64,000 nt of DNA from an uncultured Ruminococcus sp. (GTDB lineage Bacteria > Bacillota > Clostridia > Oscillospirales > Ruminococcaceae): NCBI GenBank assembly GCA_946413815.1, contig CAMKMD010000001.1:110460-174459 (forward strand). The letters are read 5' to 3'. Numbering within the stretch: position 1 is the stretch's first letter; the number at the start of each line of letters is the position of its first letter. The translations under genes were made by a program, and so were the position numbers. The notes below the pieces were generated by a model. It was not told where the DNA came from, did not search any database, and saw only the letters and a program-made list of their open reading frames with translations. This document shows, piece by piece, positions 38,777-48,153 of this stretch.

Positions 38777-38883
38777 ATGCTGTGATATCATCAATATATG
38801 AAAAAAGTGTGCTTTCTGATATATTTTACGTCATGCAAAAGCTATAATAATGATAAAGGCAAGGTTTTCCCTTTACAGGAGGA

Positions 38884-40356
38884 ATGTATATGAAGAATAA
38901 AAGAATGCTTGCTGCTCTGGCAGCAGTTATGATGCTCACAGGCTGCGGAACTAATCCGGCTCCGTCAGAGGAAACTGCTCCTGCTACAGAGGCAGTTACT
39001 GAGGAAGTGACCGAGGCCGAGACCGAGGACCCCACAGAAGCAGAGACTGAAGCCCACACCGAGAAGAAGCCTGCCGCTGATGCAGCAGACGTTCCCGAGA
39101 TCAAGGGCTACGATCTGCTCTGGCATGATGAATTCGACGGCGACGAGATGAACACCGATATATGGGACTATGAGCCCCACGAGCCCGGCTGGACCAACGA
39201 GGAGCTCCAGGAATACACCACCTCCACGGATAACGTTTTCCTCCGCGACGGCAAAATGGTCATCAAGGCTATCAAGACCGACAAGAACGGCAAGGACTAC
39301 TACACCTCCGGCAAGGTCAAGACACAGAACAAGCAGGACTTCACCTACGGCAAGGTGGTAGCAAGCGCCAAGGTCCCCGAGGGACAGGGACTCTGGCCTG
39401 CTATCTGGATGATGCCCAAGGACGAGAGCTTCTACGGTCAGTGGCCCAAGTGCGGAGAGATAGATATCATGGAGGTGCTCGGCAGTGATGTCAAGACCGC
39501 CTACGGTACCCTCCACTACGGCGAACCCCACGGCGAGCAGCAGGGTACTGTTGTTCTCGATAACGGCTCCTTCGCATCGGATTTCCATGAGTATTCAGTA
39601 GAGTGGGAGCCCGGCGAGATGCGCTGGTATATCGACGGCGAGCTCTACCTCACTGTAAATGACTGGTTCACAGCAGTACAGGGTGAGGACGAGAAGCCAT
39701 ACCCCGCCCCCTTCAACCAGCCCTTCTTCGTACAGATGAACCTTGCAGTCGGCGGTACATGGCCGGGGGATCCCGACGAGTCCACTGACTTCGACAATGC
39801 CGAGTTTGAGATAGACTACGTGCGTGTATACCAGAAGCCTGAGTACGATACCAATGTCAAGAAGCCGGAGAAGAAATTCCGTGATGCTCTTGAGGACGGC
39901 AACTTCATCTACAACGGCGATTTCTCCGAGCAGGAGGATCTCACGGATGACGAGAACTGGAAGTTCCTCCTCTTCGAGGGCGGAAAGGGTGCTGCCGAGA
40001 TCAAGGACAACACCATGATCATCACTACCGAAGACGAAGGCACTGTTGACTACTCCGTACAGCTGGTACAGCCTGAAATGCCTATGATCAAGGGCAGGAA
40101 GTACCGTGCTTCATTCGACGCATGGGCAGACGAGGAACGCGACATCGTGGTATGCGTATCCGCTCCGAATGCCGGCTGGATCCGCTACTTAGAGGATACG
40201 ACCCTCACCATCTCCACCGAGCAGAAGAACTACTCCTACGAATTCGAGATGAAGGAGAAGGATGATCCCTATGGACGCCTTGAGTTCAACCTCGGCCACA
40301 GAGGATCAGACGCTACCGTATATATCACAAATGTACGTGTAGAAGAGATAGAATAA
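38884..40356 (+). CDS. GH16 family lipoprotein (beta-glucanase/laminarinase-like) with C-terminal CBM4/9-like domain
   Basis: Lipobox LTGCG; LLWHDEFDGDEMNTDIWDYEPH; catalytic GEIDIMEVLG; FHEYSVEWEPGEMRWYIDG; C-terminal YNGDFSEQEDLTDDENWKFLLFEGGKGAAEI. Confidence 0.93.
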   Translation: MYMKNKRMLAALAAVMMLTGCGTNPAPSEETAPATEAVTEEVTEAETEDPTEAETEAHTEKKPAADAADVPEIKGYDLLWHDEFDGDEMNTDIWDYEPHEPGWTNEELQEYTTSTDNVFLRDGKMVIKAIKTDKNGKDYYTSGKVKTQNKQDFTYGKVVASAKVPEGQGLWPAIWMMPKDESFYGQWPKCGEIDIMEVLGSDVKTAYGTLHYGEPHGEQQGTVVLDNGSFASDFHEYSVEWEPGEMRWYIDGELYLTVNDWFTAVQGEDEKPYPAPFNQPFFVQMNLAVGGTWPGDPDESTDFDNAEFEIDYVRVYQKPEYDTNVKKPEKKFRDALEDGNFIYNGDFSEQEDLTDDENWKFLLFEGGKGAAEIKDNTMIITTEDEGTVDYSVQLVQPEMPMIKGRKYRASFDAWADEERDIVVCVSAPNAGWIRYLEDTTLTISTEQKNYSYEFEMKEKDDPYGRLEFNLGHRGSDATVYITNVRVEEIE

Positions 40357-40390
40357 CGCTTTTCACGTCCATCAGACCTCTCTTAACCAG

Positions 40391-40419
40391 ACTCTCCCGG
40401 AAACGGGAGAGTTATTTTT
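40391..40419 (+). terminator. terminator after GH16 gene
   Basis: ACTCTCCCGGAAACGGGAGAGTTATTTTT. Confidence 0.7.
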
Positions 40420-40478
40420 ATCTGCAAAAGGTGTTTCAGAAGAAAAGTTTCAATCTTTCAAACAACCATAGTTATATA

Positions 40479-40653
40479 AGGGGACGCCTTCACTTGCAAG
40501 GCGTCCCCTCTTCCAAAACAGTCCCCCGGACTGTTTTGGAATTCACCCCTTGCGAAGCGCCCTGCGGATAAATGCGGGACTCTGTCCCGCACCCTGCCAG
40601 AGGCGCTGCCTCTGGACTCCGCTAAAGGGGCAAAGCCCCTTTAGAATCCCAAA
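40479..40653. repeat. modular hairpin-array intergenic repeat, copy 2
   Basis: GGGGACGCCTT..AAGGCGTCCCC; CAAAACAGTCCcccGGACTGTTTTG; TGCGGGACtctGTCCCGCA; CCAGAGGCgctGCCTCTGG; AAAGGGGCaaaGCCCCTTT-AGAATCCCAAACTG. Confidence 0.85.
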
Positions 40654-40676
40654 CTGATTACAAGCATACTTTTCAT

Positions 40677-40708
40677 ATAAAAAGGCGCCTCCGAAGAAGC
40701 GCCTTTGA
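40677..40708 (-). terminator. terminator downstream of pta
   Basis: AAAAAGGCGC-CTCCGAAGAA-GCGCCTTTG; T-run on the minus strand. Confidence 0.6.
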
Positions 40709-40726
40709 TCATTTGTGATGATTTAA

Positions 40727-41743
40727 TCAGGCCATGCCTGCTGTGATGATAGCCATCTTGTAGACCTCGTCAGCGTTGCAGCCTCTTGAAAGGTCGTTGA
40801 TGGGAGCGTTGAGTCCCTGGAGGATCGGGCCGTAAGCCTCATAGCCGCCGAGTCTCTGTGCGATCTTGTAGCCGATGTTTCCTGCCTCGATGAGGGGGAA
40901 GATAAAGGTATTAGCCTGTCCGGCAACCTTGGAATCAGGGCACTTTGTCTTGGCAACCTCAGCAGATACTGCTGCGTCGAACTGGAACTCGCCGTCAACA
41001 ACGAGATCGGGATCGATGTTTCTTGCCTCGATAACTGCATCGTGGCTGAGCTGAACTGTGCCGCCCTTGCCTGAGCCGTATGTGGAGAAGCTGAGAACAG
41101 CTACCTTAGGATCAATGCCGAAGAAATCAGCTGTCTTTGCAGTCTCAACAGCAACCTCTGCGAGCTTTCTTGCGCCTGTGAGAACAACATTGCCCTCCTT
41201 GTCAACTGTATCCTCATAGCTGAGGTTGATAGCGCAGTCGCCCATAGCTATCTTCTCCTCAACGCCGTCCTTCTCTCTGAAGAGGATGAAGGATGAGCTT
41301 ACGAGGTTGGAGCCCTTCTTTGTCTTGATGATCTGGAGAGCAGGTCTTACTGTATCAGCTGTTGAGTATGTAGCACCGCCGAGAAGAGCATCAGCCTTGC
41401 CGGCCTTAACGAGCATTGTGCCGAAGTAATTGGACTTCTTCAGAGCAGCTCTTACTTCGTCCTCAGTCATCTTGCCCTTTCTGAGCTCTACCATCTGAGC
41501 TACGAGAGCATCCATCTCAGGATATGTCTCGGGGTCAACGATCTCAGCTGCGCTGATGTCGAAACCGCCTGCCGCAGCAGCAGCCTTCACATCGTCAACG
41601 TTTCCGCAGAGAACAACTCCCATAAGACCCTCCTTGAGGAGTCTGTCAGCAGCTGAAAGGATACGGCTGTCTGTACCCTCAGTGAAAACAATAGTCTTCT
41701 TTGAGGACTTTAAATTTGCAATGAGCTTGTCAAACATTCCCAT
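40727..41743 (-). CDS. pta: phosphate acetyltransferase
   Basis: TVQLSHDAVIEARNIDPDLVVDGEFQFDAAVSAEVAKTKCPDSKVAGQANTFIFPLIEAGNIGYKIAQRLGGYEAYGPILQGLNAPINDLSRGC. Confidence 0.96.
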   Translation of the reverse strand: MGMFDKLIANLKSSKKTIVFTEGTDSRILSAADRLLKEGLMGVVLCGNVDDVKAAAAAGGFDISAAEIVDPETYPEMDALVAQMVELRKGKMTEDEVRAALKKSNYFGTMLVKAGKADALLGGATYSTADTVRPALQIIKTKKGSNLVSSSFILFREKDGVEEKIAMGDCAINLSYEDTVDKEGNVVLTGARKLAEVAVETAKTADFFGIDPKVAVLSFSTYGSGKGGTVQLSHDAVIEARNIDPDLVVDGEFQFDAAVSAEVAKTKCPDSKVAGQANTFIFPLIEAGNIGYKIAQRLGGYEAYGPILQGLNAPINDLSRGCNADEVYKMAIITAGMA

Positions 41744-41871
41744 GTTAACGTACCTCCAAATAAAAAATTTACGGTATAATTATATCACATCCTGCATTAT
41801 TTTTCAATACCCGTAGCAATAATTTTTCCCACCCTCTGTATTTGCTCTTATGGTACCTCTGACAGATCCGT

Positions 41872-42040
41872 ATTGAGGGCTCTGCCCTCAAACTCCCGCC
41901 AAAGGGACTCGTCCCTTTGGAATCCCGCTGCAAAATCCCATCTCCCCATGAATGGGGAGATGGGATTTTGAAATGAGAGTCCAGAGAGGCGGAGCCTCTT
42001 TGGCAGGGGCGTGGGGGCAGCGCCCCCACTATTGATCCAC
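41872..42040. repeat. modular hairpin-array intergenic repeat, copy 3 (two opposed half-arrays around a 40-bp palindrome)
   Basis: TTGAGGGCtctGCCCTCAA; AAAGGGACtcGTCCCTTTGGAATCCC; CAAAATCCCATCTCCCCAT-GA-ATGGGGAGATGGGATTTTG; GAGAGGCggaGCCTCT; GTGGGGGCagcGCCCCCAC. Confidence 0.85.
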
Positions 42041-42173
42041 CGGAGATACCACATAAAAGTATATGCTGAGGCGGAAAAAGTGTTGTAACCTATTGACCTT
42101 TTTTAGATAATAGTGTAAAATAAACAGTAAAGAGATATACAATCCAACTATACTTATTTTATAGGGGAGCAAA

Positions 42174-42947
42174 ATGAAAAGAACAGCAGTCATCCTCCTT
42201 TCGGCCGTCATGCTATCGGCTCTGACAGGCTGTGAGGACTTTATAAACGCAAATGTGAAGCAGGTAGGCGACTACCTCGGGCAGTACTACAACAAGACCT
42301 TTGAGTATGTCCGCACCATCACTATTTCCGGTCAGGATGCACGGCCCACGGACAAGTGCTATGTCTTCCGTGATGAGGAGGGCGTGACCTGCAGGGCTTA
42401 TATCAACTATTCCGGTGAGAACTCCGGCAGCAATGTCACGGAGGACTATCAGGTCGCCTATATCCGCTCGCATCCGGAGCTGCTCTACGGCTTCGAGGGC
42501 ATAGGCACAGGACATGATATAGTGCAGACCGTCAGCGATGTTGACCTGAATACCTTTACCTACCGTATCTACTTTGATACCTACGACAGCATCGACCCTG
42601 TTGTACGCACGGCCTCTGAGGTCCTGAGGAACATACCTCCCATAAATCCGCTTGACACCGTATTCGTACAGAGCCCGCTGACCGTCAGCAGTATCACGCC
42701 TGATGTCTGCTTCGTACAGAGCGGCACGGATACGGCCTGCGGACGTCCTGTCGAATTCCGCATAGGAAGGCAGACGGATTACTCTCCGGACGGATATATC
42801 ACCGATGTACAGAACCACTACAACTACAATATCGCCTACGCCGAGCCTGTGCAGGACTATCAGCCTGAATATCAGGAAGAGGAGCCGCAGGAATGGCAGG
42901 AGCCGGAATACGGCTACGATGAATACGCAGAAGACTATCAGCAGTAA
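42174..42947 (+). CDS. lipoprotein of unknown function
   Basis: Signal/lipobox MKRTAVILLSAVMLSALTGCEDF; Gln/Glu/Tyr-rich C-terminus. Confidence 0.65.
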   Translation: MKRTAVILLSAVMLSALTGCEDFINANVKQVGDYLGQYYNKTFEYVRTITISGQDARPTDKCYVFRDEEGVTCRAYINYSGENSGSNVTEDYQVAYIRSHPELLYGFEGIGTGHDIVQTVSDVDLNTFTYRIYFDTYDSIDPVVRTASEVLRNIPPINPLDTVFVQSPLTVSSITPDVCFVQSGTDTACGRPVEFRIGRQTDYSPDGYITDVQNHYNYNIAYAEPVQDYQPEYQEEEPQEWQEPEYGYDEYAEDYQQ

Positions 42948-43083
42948 ACACAAATCGGAGTTTCCGGGGTCATACCCGGCGGCTCCGCTTTGCTTTATTC
43001 GGAACTTTTTACATACTATCAGCCATCCTGTGCCTGCGTGATGGCATTTCCGATAAATTTTTCCGTAAATTCATTTTCAGCTA

Positions 43084-43112
43084 TTGCAATTCAAACCGGA
43101 ATATGTTACAAT
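43084..43112 (+). promoter_or_regulatory. promoter for fba
   Basis: TTGCAA-17 bp-TACAAT. Confidence 0.55.
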
Positions 43113-43163
43113 ATTATCAAGAGCGATTTTCGCTTCAAATGAATTTTCAGGAGGAATCCCAAA

Positions 43164-44027
43164 ATGTTAGTTTCAGCTACAGAAATGCTTCAGAAGGCAA
43201 GAGCCGGCAAGTACGCAGTAGGTCAGTTCAACATCAACAACCTTGAGTGGACAAAGGCTATCCTGCTCACAGCTCAGGAGCTCAACTCCCCCGTTATCCT
43301 CGGCGTATCTGAGGGTGCCGGCAAGTATATGTGCGGCTTTGAGACAGTTGCAGCTATGGTTGCAGCTATGGACAAGTCTCTCGGAATCACAGTTCCTGTT
43401 GCTCTCCACCTTGATCACGGCTCATACGAGGGCTGCTACAAGTGCATCAAGGCAGGCTTCACTTCTATCATGTTCGACGGTTCACACTTCCCCATCGACG
43501 AGAACGTTGCTAAGACAACTGAGCTCGTAAACGTTGCTCACGGTCTTGGTCTCTCCATCGAGGCTGAGGTAGGCGCAATCGGCGGCGAAGAGGACGGCGT
43601 TATCGGCAAGGGCGAGTGTGCTGATCCCCAGGAGTGCAAGATGATCGCTGATCTCGGCGTTGATTTCCTTGCTGCAGGTATCGGCAACATCCACGGCGTA
43701 TATCCCGCTAACTGGGAGGGTCTCAGCTTCGATACTCTCGAGGCTATCAACAAGACTGTTGGTGAGATGCCCCTCGTTCTCCACGGCGGCACAGGTATCC
43801 CGGACGATATGATCACAAAGGCTATCTCTCTCGGCGTTGCTAAGATCAACGTTAACACAGAGTGCCAGCTCGTATTTGCTGAGGCTACACGCGGCTACGT
43901 AGAGGCAGGCAAGGACAAGCAGGGCAAGGGCTTCGATCCCAGAAAGCTCCTCGCACCCGGCGTTGAGGCTATCAAGGCTAAGGTCAAGGAGAAGATGGAG
44001 CTCTTCGGAAGCGTTAACAAGGCTTGA
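43164..44027 (+). CDS. fba: class II fructose-bisphosphate aldolase
   Basis: YAVGQFNINNLEWTKAIL, VALHLDHGSYEGC, SIMFDGSHFPIDEN, LHGGTGIPDDMITKAISLGVAKINVNTECQ. Confidence 0.96.
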   Translation: MLVSATEMLQKARAGKYAVGQFNINNLEWTKAILLTAQELNSPVILGVSEGAGKYMCGFETVAAMVAAMDKSLGITVPVALHLDHGSYEGCYKCIKAGFTSIMFDGSHFPIDENVAKTTELVNVAHGLGLSIEAEVGAIGGEEDGVIGKGECADPQECKMIADLGVDFLAAGIGNIHGVYPANWEGLSFDTLEAINKTVGEMPLVLHGGTGIPDDMITKAISLGVAKINVNTECQLVFAEATRGYVEAGKDKQGKGFDPRKLLAPGVEAIKAKVKEKMELFGSVNKA

Positions 44028-44045
44028 TTTTTCCTATAAACAAAC

Positions 44046-44079
44046 GATGCGGACTTCATGCGAAGTCCGCATTTTTTTA
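44046..44079 (+). terminator. terminator after fba
   Basis: ATGCGGACTTC-ATGC-GAAGTCCGCAT-TTTTTT. Confidence 0.8.
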
Positions 44080-44415
44080 TTATAGATCATTTATATTCTT
44101 TATGATAAGACGCGCAAACTTTATAAATGTCTCTTTCTGTTTCGCGCTAAGCTGGATGAGTTCAGTTTCCAAAGCAGACATTACTCTCTCATACTCGGTT
44201 AATTCATCAAGTAACAGATAATCAATGCTTACACCAAGTATCTGAGATATCTTAAAGGCGGTCTCCAGCGACAGGCTCTTTGTTCCTCTTTCTATATGTG
44301 CAAGATAGCTTACCGAAATGGAGCATTCCTCGGCAAGCTTTTCTCTTGTATACCCTTTTTCAAGCCGCTTCCTCTTTATCTTCTCGCCTACAAGTTCATA
44401 ATCAATATTCTGCAT
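44080..44415 (-). CDS. XRE-family HTH transcriptional regulator
   Basis: VGEKIKRKRLEKGYTREKLAEECSISVSYLAHIERGTKSLSLETAFKISQILGVSIDYLL. Confidence 0.92.
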   Translation of the reverse strand: MQNIDYELVGEKIKRKRLEKGYTREKLAEECSISVSYLAHIERGTKSLSLETAFKISQILGVSIDYLLLDELTEYERVMSALETELIQLSAKQKETFIKFARLIIKNINDL

Positions 44416-44466
44416 AATGTCACCGCCTTAACTTCTTTATTATACATTATGCACAAAAATATTTAA

Positions 44467-44515
44467 ATATTCTGTAGGTTCTAATATTGACTTTTAGAAT
44501 ATGCTGTGTTATTAT
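44467..44515 (+). promoter_or_regulatory. promoter with overlapping inverted-repeat operator candidate for the XRE-linked genes
   Basis: TTGACT (44487)-17 bp-TATTAT (44510); inverted arms ATATTCT (44467) and AGAATAT (44496, inside the spacer). Confidence 0.5.
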
Positions 44516-44560
44516 ATTGATAGAGTTAAAAGCTCAAATTTTTATAAAGGAGAGATCATT

Positions 44561-44896
44561 ATGGGATCAAAAAAAAAATTAGTTGAGGATATTGAGAATA
44601 AATACCTTGCAATAATTGAAGAAATGTATGATAAAAAAAGGCTCAATCCTGACAAATACAATTATATCGATATAAGTCAATTTTATCGTCGAGGTATTGA
44701 ATTAAAGCATATTATTCAAAACAGACTGCCGCTAATACAAATAGTTGAAGACTGGATAGTTAATGGTAATTCCTTTATTTATGAGATACTCTGCTATAAA
44801 AAGAGCAATGAAGCAAGCTTGGAAAAAATAATCTTAAATTACCAAGAATTGTTCTCAGATGATACGATCATTTTTGCAAAAGGACGTATCGACTAA
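44561..44896 (+). CDS. hypothetical protein
   Basis: MGSKKKLVEDIENKYLAIIEEMYDKKRLNPDKYNYIDISQFYRRGIEL...; GGAGAG RBS; no family recognised. Confidence 0.55.
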   Translation: MGSKKKLVEDIENKYLAIIEEMYDKKRLNPDKYNYIDISQFYRRGIELKHIIQNRLPLIQIVEDWIVNGNSFIYEILCYKKSNEASLEKIILNYQELFSDDTIIFAKGRID

Positions 44897-44932
44897 AAAG
44901 CCTAATGAAATGAAACCGAGGAGGATGATACT

Positions 44933-45859
44933 ATGAAAAAAAAAGCAGCTATTGCCCTTTCATTGCTATTAACATTATCGGTTTGTGGTTGTTCAAATCA
45001 TGAATCAGATAATACTGTTACCAATACTAATGAAGAACAAGCGGAAGATTCAAATGAATCTGTCCTTGTAGAAAGCAATCAATATAAGCTCGCAAATCAG
45101 CTCTTAGAGTTGCTAATCCAAAACAAAGATCAACTCGACTTTGGAAAATACTCAGATCTTGCAACAAACGTTCCAGAATACGCAGATAATAACTGTAAGA
45201 TCAACAAACTGATTGAAGAGAAATTTGGTAACAATATCGGTGATTGGCTCGTTATGGATATGATTAAGCATTACGGTTTCAGCGAAAAGGAAGTTGAAAC
45301 TAAAGTTCAAGAGAACAAATCATATATTGATGAGCATTATAACGGAGAAATCCCTCCTTATATAGCTGTATATGTTCCATCTGAAAAAAATACAGTTTTT
45401 TATGCATCATCATTTTCAGGGACAACAGAATATGAAGTTGGTACTCGTTCTGGCGACGAATGGGTTTACCATAAAGAAAACTTTGACGAGATACTAAATC
45501 GGTATAAAAATAGTTTTGTCCCTAAGGCTCAAAAAGATGCTATTACAGCTTCTCAACTGTTCTCCGCTTTTGATGATAATGCTGTAAGTTTCGATCAGCA
45601 ATATCTTAGCAAAACAATTACAGTCTCCGGAAGCGTAAAATCCGTAGAATCTTCATCTGCTCAGTTTGAACTTCAGTATGGTCCGTATTACGTTAAACTT
45701 GATGCTGGATCATTGAACTACATCAGGTGTTATTTCACTGATCCTGATCAGATCTCAAAACTAAAAAAGGGTGATAATATTTATGTTAATGGAACATATA
45801 TAGGCGATAACTCTTTTTCCTACGTTGGTCTCGTTGGCTGTGAACTCATTGACGGATAA
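44933..45859 (+). CDS. lipoprotein with C-terminal OB-fold (tRNA_anti-like) domain
   Basis: Lipobox LSVCGCSN; C-terminal LFSAFDDNAVSFDQQYLSKTITVSGSVKSVES...DQISKLKKGDNIYVNGTYIG. Confidence 0.75.
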   Translation: MKKKAAIALSLLLTLSVCGCSNHESDNTVTNTNEEQAEDSNESVLVESNQYKLANQLLELLIQNKDQLDFGKYSDLATNVPEYADNNCKINKLIEEKFGNNIGDWLVMDMIKHYGFSEKEVETKVQENKSYIDEHYNGEIPPYIAVYVPSEKNTVFYASSFSGTTEYEVGTRSGDEWVYHKENFDEILNRYKNSFVPKAQKDAITASQLFSAFDDNAVSFDQQYLSKTITVSGSVKSVESSSAQFELQYGPYYVKLDAGSLNYIRCYFTDPDQISKLKKGDNIYVNGTYIGDNSFSYVGLVGCELIDG

Positions 45860-45871
45860 CACTATAATATC

Positions 45872-45906
45872 AAAGGCTCCGTACCACAAAGTACGGAGCC
45901 TTGTTT
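45872..45906. terminator. bidirectional terminator-like hairpin between OB-fold lipoprotein and lysS
   Basis: AAGGCTCCGTAC-CACAAA-GTACGGAGCCTT-GTTTT. Confidence 0.7.
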
Positions 45907-45909
45907 TCA

Positions 45910-47910
45910 TTACGCCAGCATCGTTCCCTCCGGAACAGAATCATCAACCATGATGACCTTGCAGCCGCAGGCATTGTTGGTGGCAGCAAGGAGCATTCCC
46001 TCGCTGGTAACGCCTGTGATACGTGTGGGCTTGAGGTTGGCAAGCACGATTATCTTCCTGCCGATGAGATCCTCGGGCTTGTAGTAGTGCTTGATGCTGG
46101 ATACGATAACTCTCTCCTTGAGTCCGTCAAAGAGTGTCAGCTTGTAGCAGCTGTGTGACTTTCTTATCTCAGCGCACTTGAGCACCTTGCATACTCTCAG
46201 GTCGAGCTTTGCAAAGTCATCCATCTCGATCTCATCCTTTACAGGCTGTACAGGATCGGGATCGCCGTATACAACGGTCTCCTCTTCGACAGTCTCCTCG
46301 ACCTTGGGTGCCTTCTCCTCCTCCGTCATGGGATAGGAGAAGTCAAGAAGCCTTACGTAGCTGTCTCTGTCGATAGCATAGAGGAAGAGGTAGAGTCTCG
46401 GTCCCTTCTCCTTGCCCAGCAGAAGCTGATATACGCTCTTGAAGAACGCACCCTGAAGTGTCTTGATATCGGGATTGTCCTCGCCGTAGATCTTCTTAGG
46501 GATAGCGTAAAGCTCTGTATTCAGCTCATCGAGTGTGTACTCGCTGTTCTTGAGGTAGTCGTGGAGCATAGATATCATAGTCTTTCCGTCCTCGGAAAGC
46601 TCGTTGTAGATATCCCAGTTGCGGTAAGGCAGGAGCTTGTTTGCATTCTCGGGTGAACAGTTCTCGAGCCAGTTCTTTGCGAGGTCGAGACGCTGTGCGA
46701 ATTCCTCATGCTTGAAGGGCTGTCCGATCTTCTCGAATACTGTCTCGAGCATGGGCACGTTAAAGTCAACGATGGAGCCGAGCTGAACGAGAAGTCCCAT
46801 AGGAACGGTCTTTATCTTCTTGTCAGTCAAGAGGCAGTACTCAACGATGGACTTTGTTCTCTCGTCAGCCTCGCCGCTGATGTACTGGTTGTACTGCTTG
46901 TCGAATTCGAAATACTGACGGAGGATGCCGTCATCGAAGCAGAAGTCGAAAGCCTTGTTGGGCTCGACCTTGGAATAGAGCCAGAGTATTACCTCGGGCT
47001 GGTATATCTTCAGAAGTGCATCAGGTGTGAGGTTGAGGCCGGAGGAACCGGACATCTTGCCTGTTGTGCCCTTGATGCCGATGAACTCATAGCCCTTGAA
47101 CATGGGAGCCTTGATGCCGAATATCTTCTCTGCGATAACGCGGCTGGTATCATATGAACCGCCGGGAGCAGCATGATCCTTTCCGCCGGGCTCGAAGTCA
47201 ACGCCCTCGAACATCCAGCGCATAGGCCAGTCTATCTTCCATGCGAGCTTGCAGTTGGTATCCTTTGTGAAATCGAAATCTCCGCAGTGTCCGCACTTGC
47301 ACTCGAACTTTGCGGTATGTGTATCATCGCTGTAGGATACTATCTTTGTTGTATCCCTGCCGCACTCTGAGCAGTAGATGGATACGGGGTAGTAGGCCTC
47401 TCTCTCGCCCTCCTGAGCGTCCTGTGTACGGAAGCTGTCGAGGATATCGAAGATTTCTCCCCTCTTGTCCAGGGCAGTAAGTACGTGCTCGCGGTAAGCG
47501 CCGCTGCGGTACATCTCGGCCTGATGGCGGTATTCCATCTTTATGCCGAACTTCTCTATTGCAGCCTCGAACTCCTTCTCGAAATACTGGGCATAGGTCT
47601 TCTCCTCTGTGCCGAAGGGATTCGGTACATCAACGTAGGGGCGGCCGATATGCTCCTCGAAGCCTGTGGTTATCTTCTCAACGTTCTTGGGCACCTTGCG
47701 GAGACGGTCGAACTCGTCCCATGAGAACAGCAGCTTAGCCTTTTTTCCTGCCTTCTGAAGTGCCTCTGTAACGAACAGGGATGTTGCTATATCTCTGAAG
47801 TTTCCGATATGTATGGAACCGGAAGGACTGATTCCGGCGGCGCAGACATACTCCTCCTTGTCAGGATTGCTGCGAATAAGCTCTTCTGCTATCTTTTCTG
47901 CCCAATGCAT
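45910..47910 (-). CDS. lysS: class I lysyl-tRNA synthetase with C-terminal Trbp111/MetG-C-like tRNA-binding domain
   Basis: Class I motifs GISPSGSIHIGNFRD and GTTGKMSGSSGLNLTP; LYSKVEPNKAFDFCFDDGILRQYFEFD; C-terminal FAKLDLRVCKVLKCAEIRKSHSCYKLTLFDG...VLANLKPTRITGVTSEGMLLAA. Confidence 0.9.
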   Translation of the reverse strand: MHWAEKIAEELIRSNPDKEEYVCAAGISPSGSIHIGNFRDIATSLFVTEALQKAGKKAKLLFSWDEFDRLRKVPKNVEKITTGFEEHIGRPYVDVPNPFGTEEKTYAQYFEKEFEAAIEKFGIKMEYRHQAEMYRSGAYREHVLTALDKRGEIFDILDSFRTQDAQEGEREAYYPVSIYCSECGRDTTKIVSYSDDTHTAKFECKCGHCGDFDFTKDTNCKLAWKIDWPMRWMFEGVDFEPGGKDHAAPGGSYDTSRVIAEKIFGIKAPMFKGYEFIGIKGTTGKMSGSSGLNLTPDALLKIYQPEVILWLYSKVEPNKAFDFCFDDGILRQYFEFDKQYNQYISGEADERTKSIVEYCLLTDKKIKTVPMGLLVQLGSIVDFNVPMLETVFEKIGQPFKHEEFAQRLDLAKNWLENCSPENANKLLPYRNWDIYNELSEDGKTMISMLHDYLKNSEYTLDELNTELYAIPKKIYGEDNPDIKTLQGAFFKSVYQLLLGKEKGPRLYLFLYAIDRDSYVRLLDFSYPMTEEEKAPKVEETVEEETVVYGDPDPVQPVKDEIEMDDFAKLDLRVCKVLKCAEIRKSHSCYKLTLFDGLKERVIVSSIKHYYKPEDLIGRKIIVLANLKPTRITGVTSEGMLLAATNNACGCKVIMVDDSVPEGTMLA

Positions 47911-48153
47911 TATATCTTCTCCTTAATACTTGATCATCTGACCTCCGACATATGCCGTAATGGTCGCTATTTGCCATTATACCATAAAATAGAGATACTG
48001 TCAAGGTCTCGGACGGGCTGCAGAAAAAAATTGATCGCAGTCTGTCGGAGAATTCCTCTGCCGTTCAGCCGGAGACAGCACAGCTTTCTATTGACACGAA
48101 AAATATACTGTGATATAATTACTGCTAAGATAAGGATGAGCGGAGGACAGAAT

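Noticed and set aside
47809-48153. N-terminal extension of the 320-aa plus ORF
   Set aside because: PlsY homology begins at MQYLLCALLGY (48154) with a GGAGG RBS; the upstream part overlaps lysS and its promoter region.
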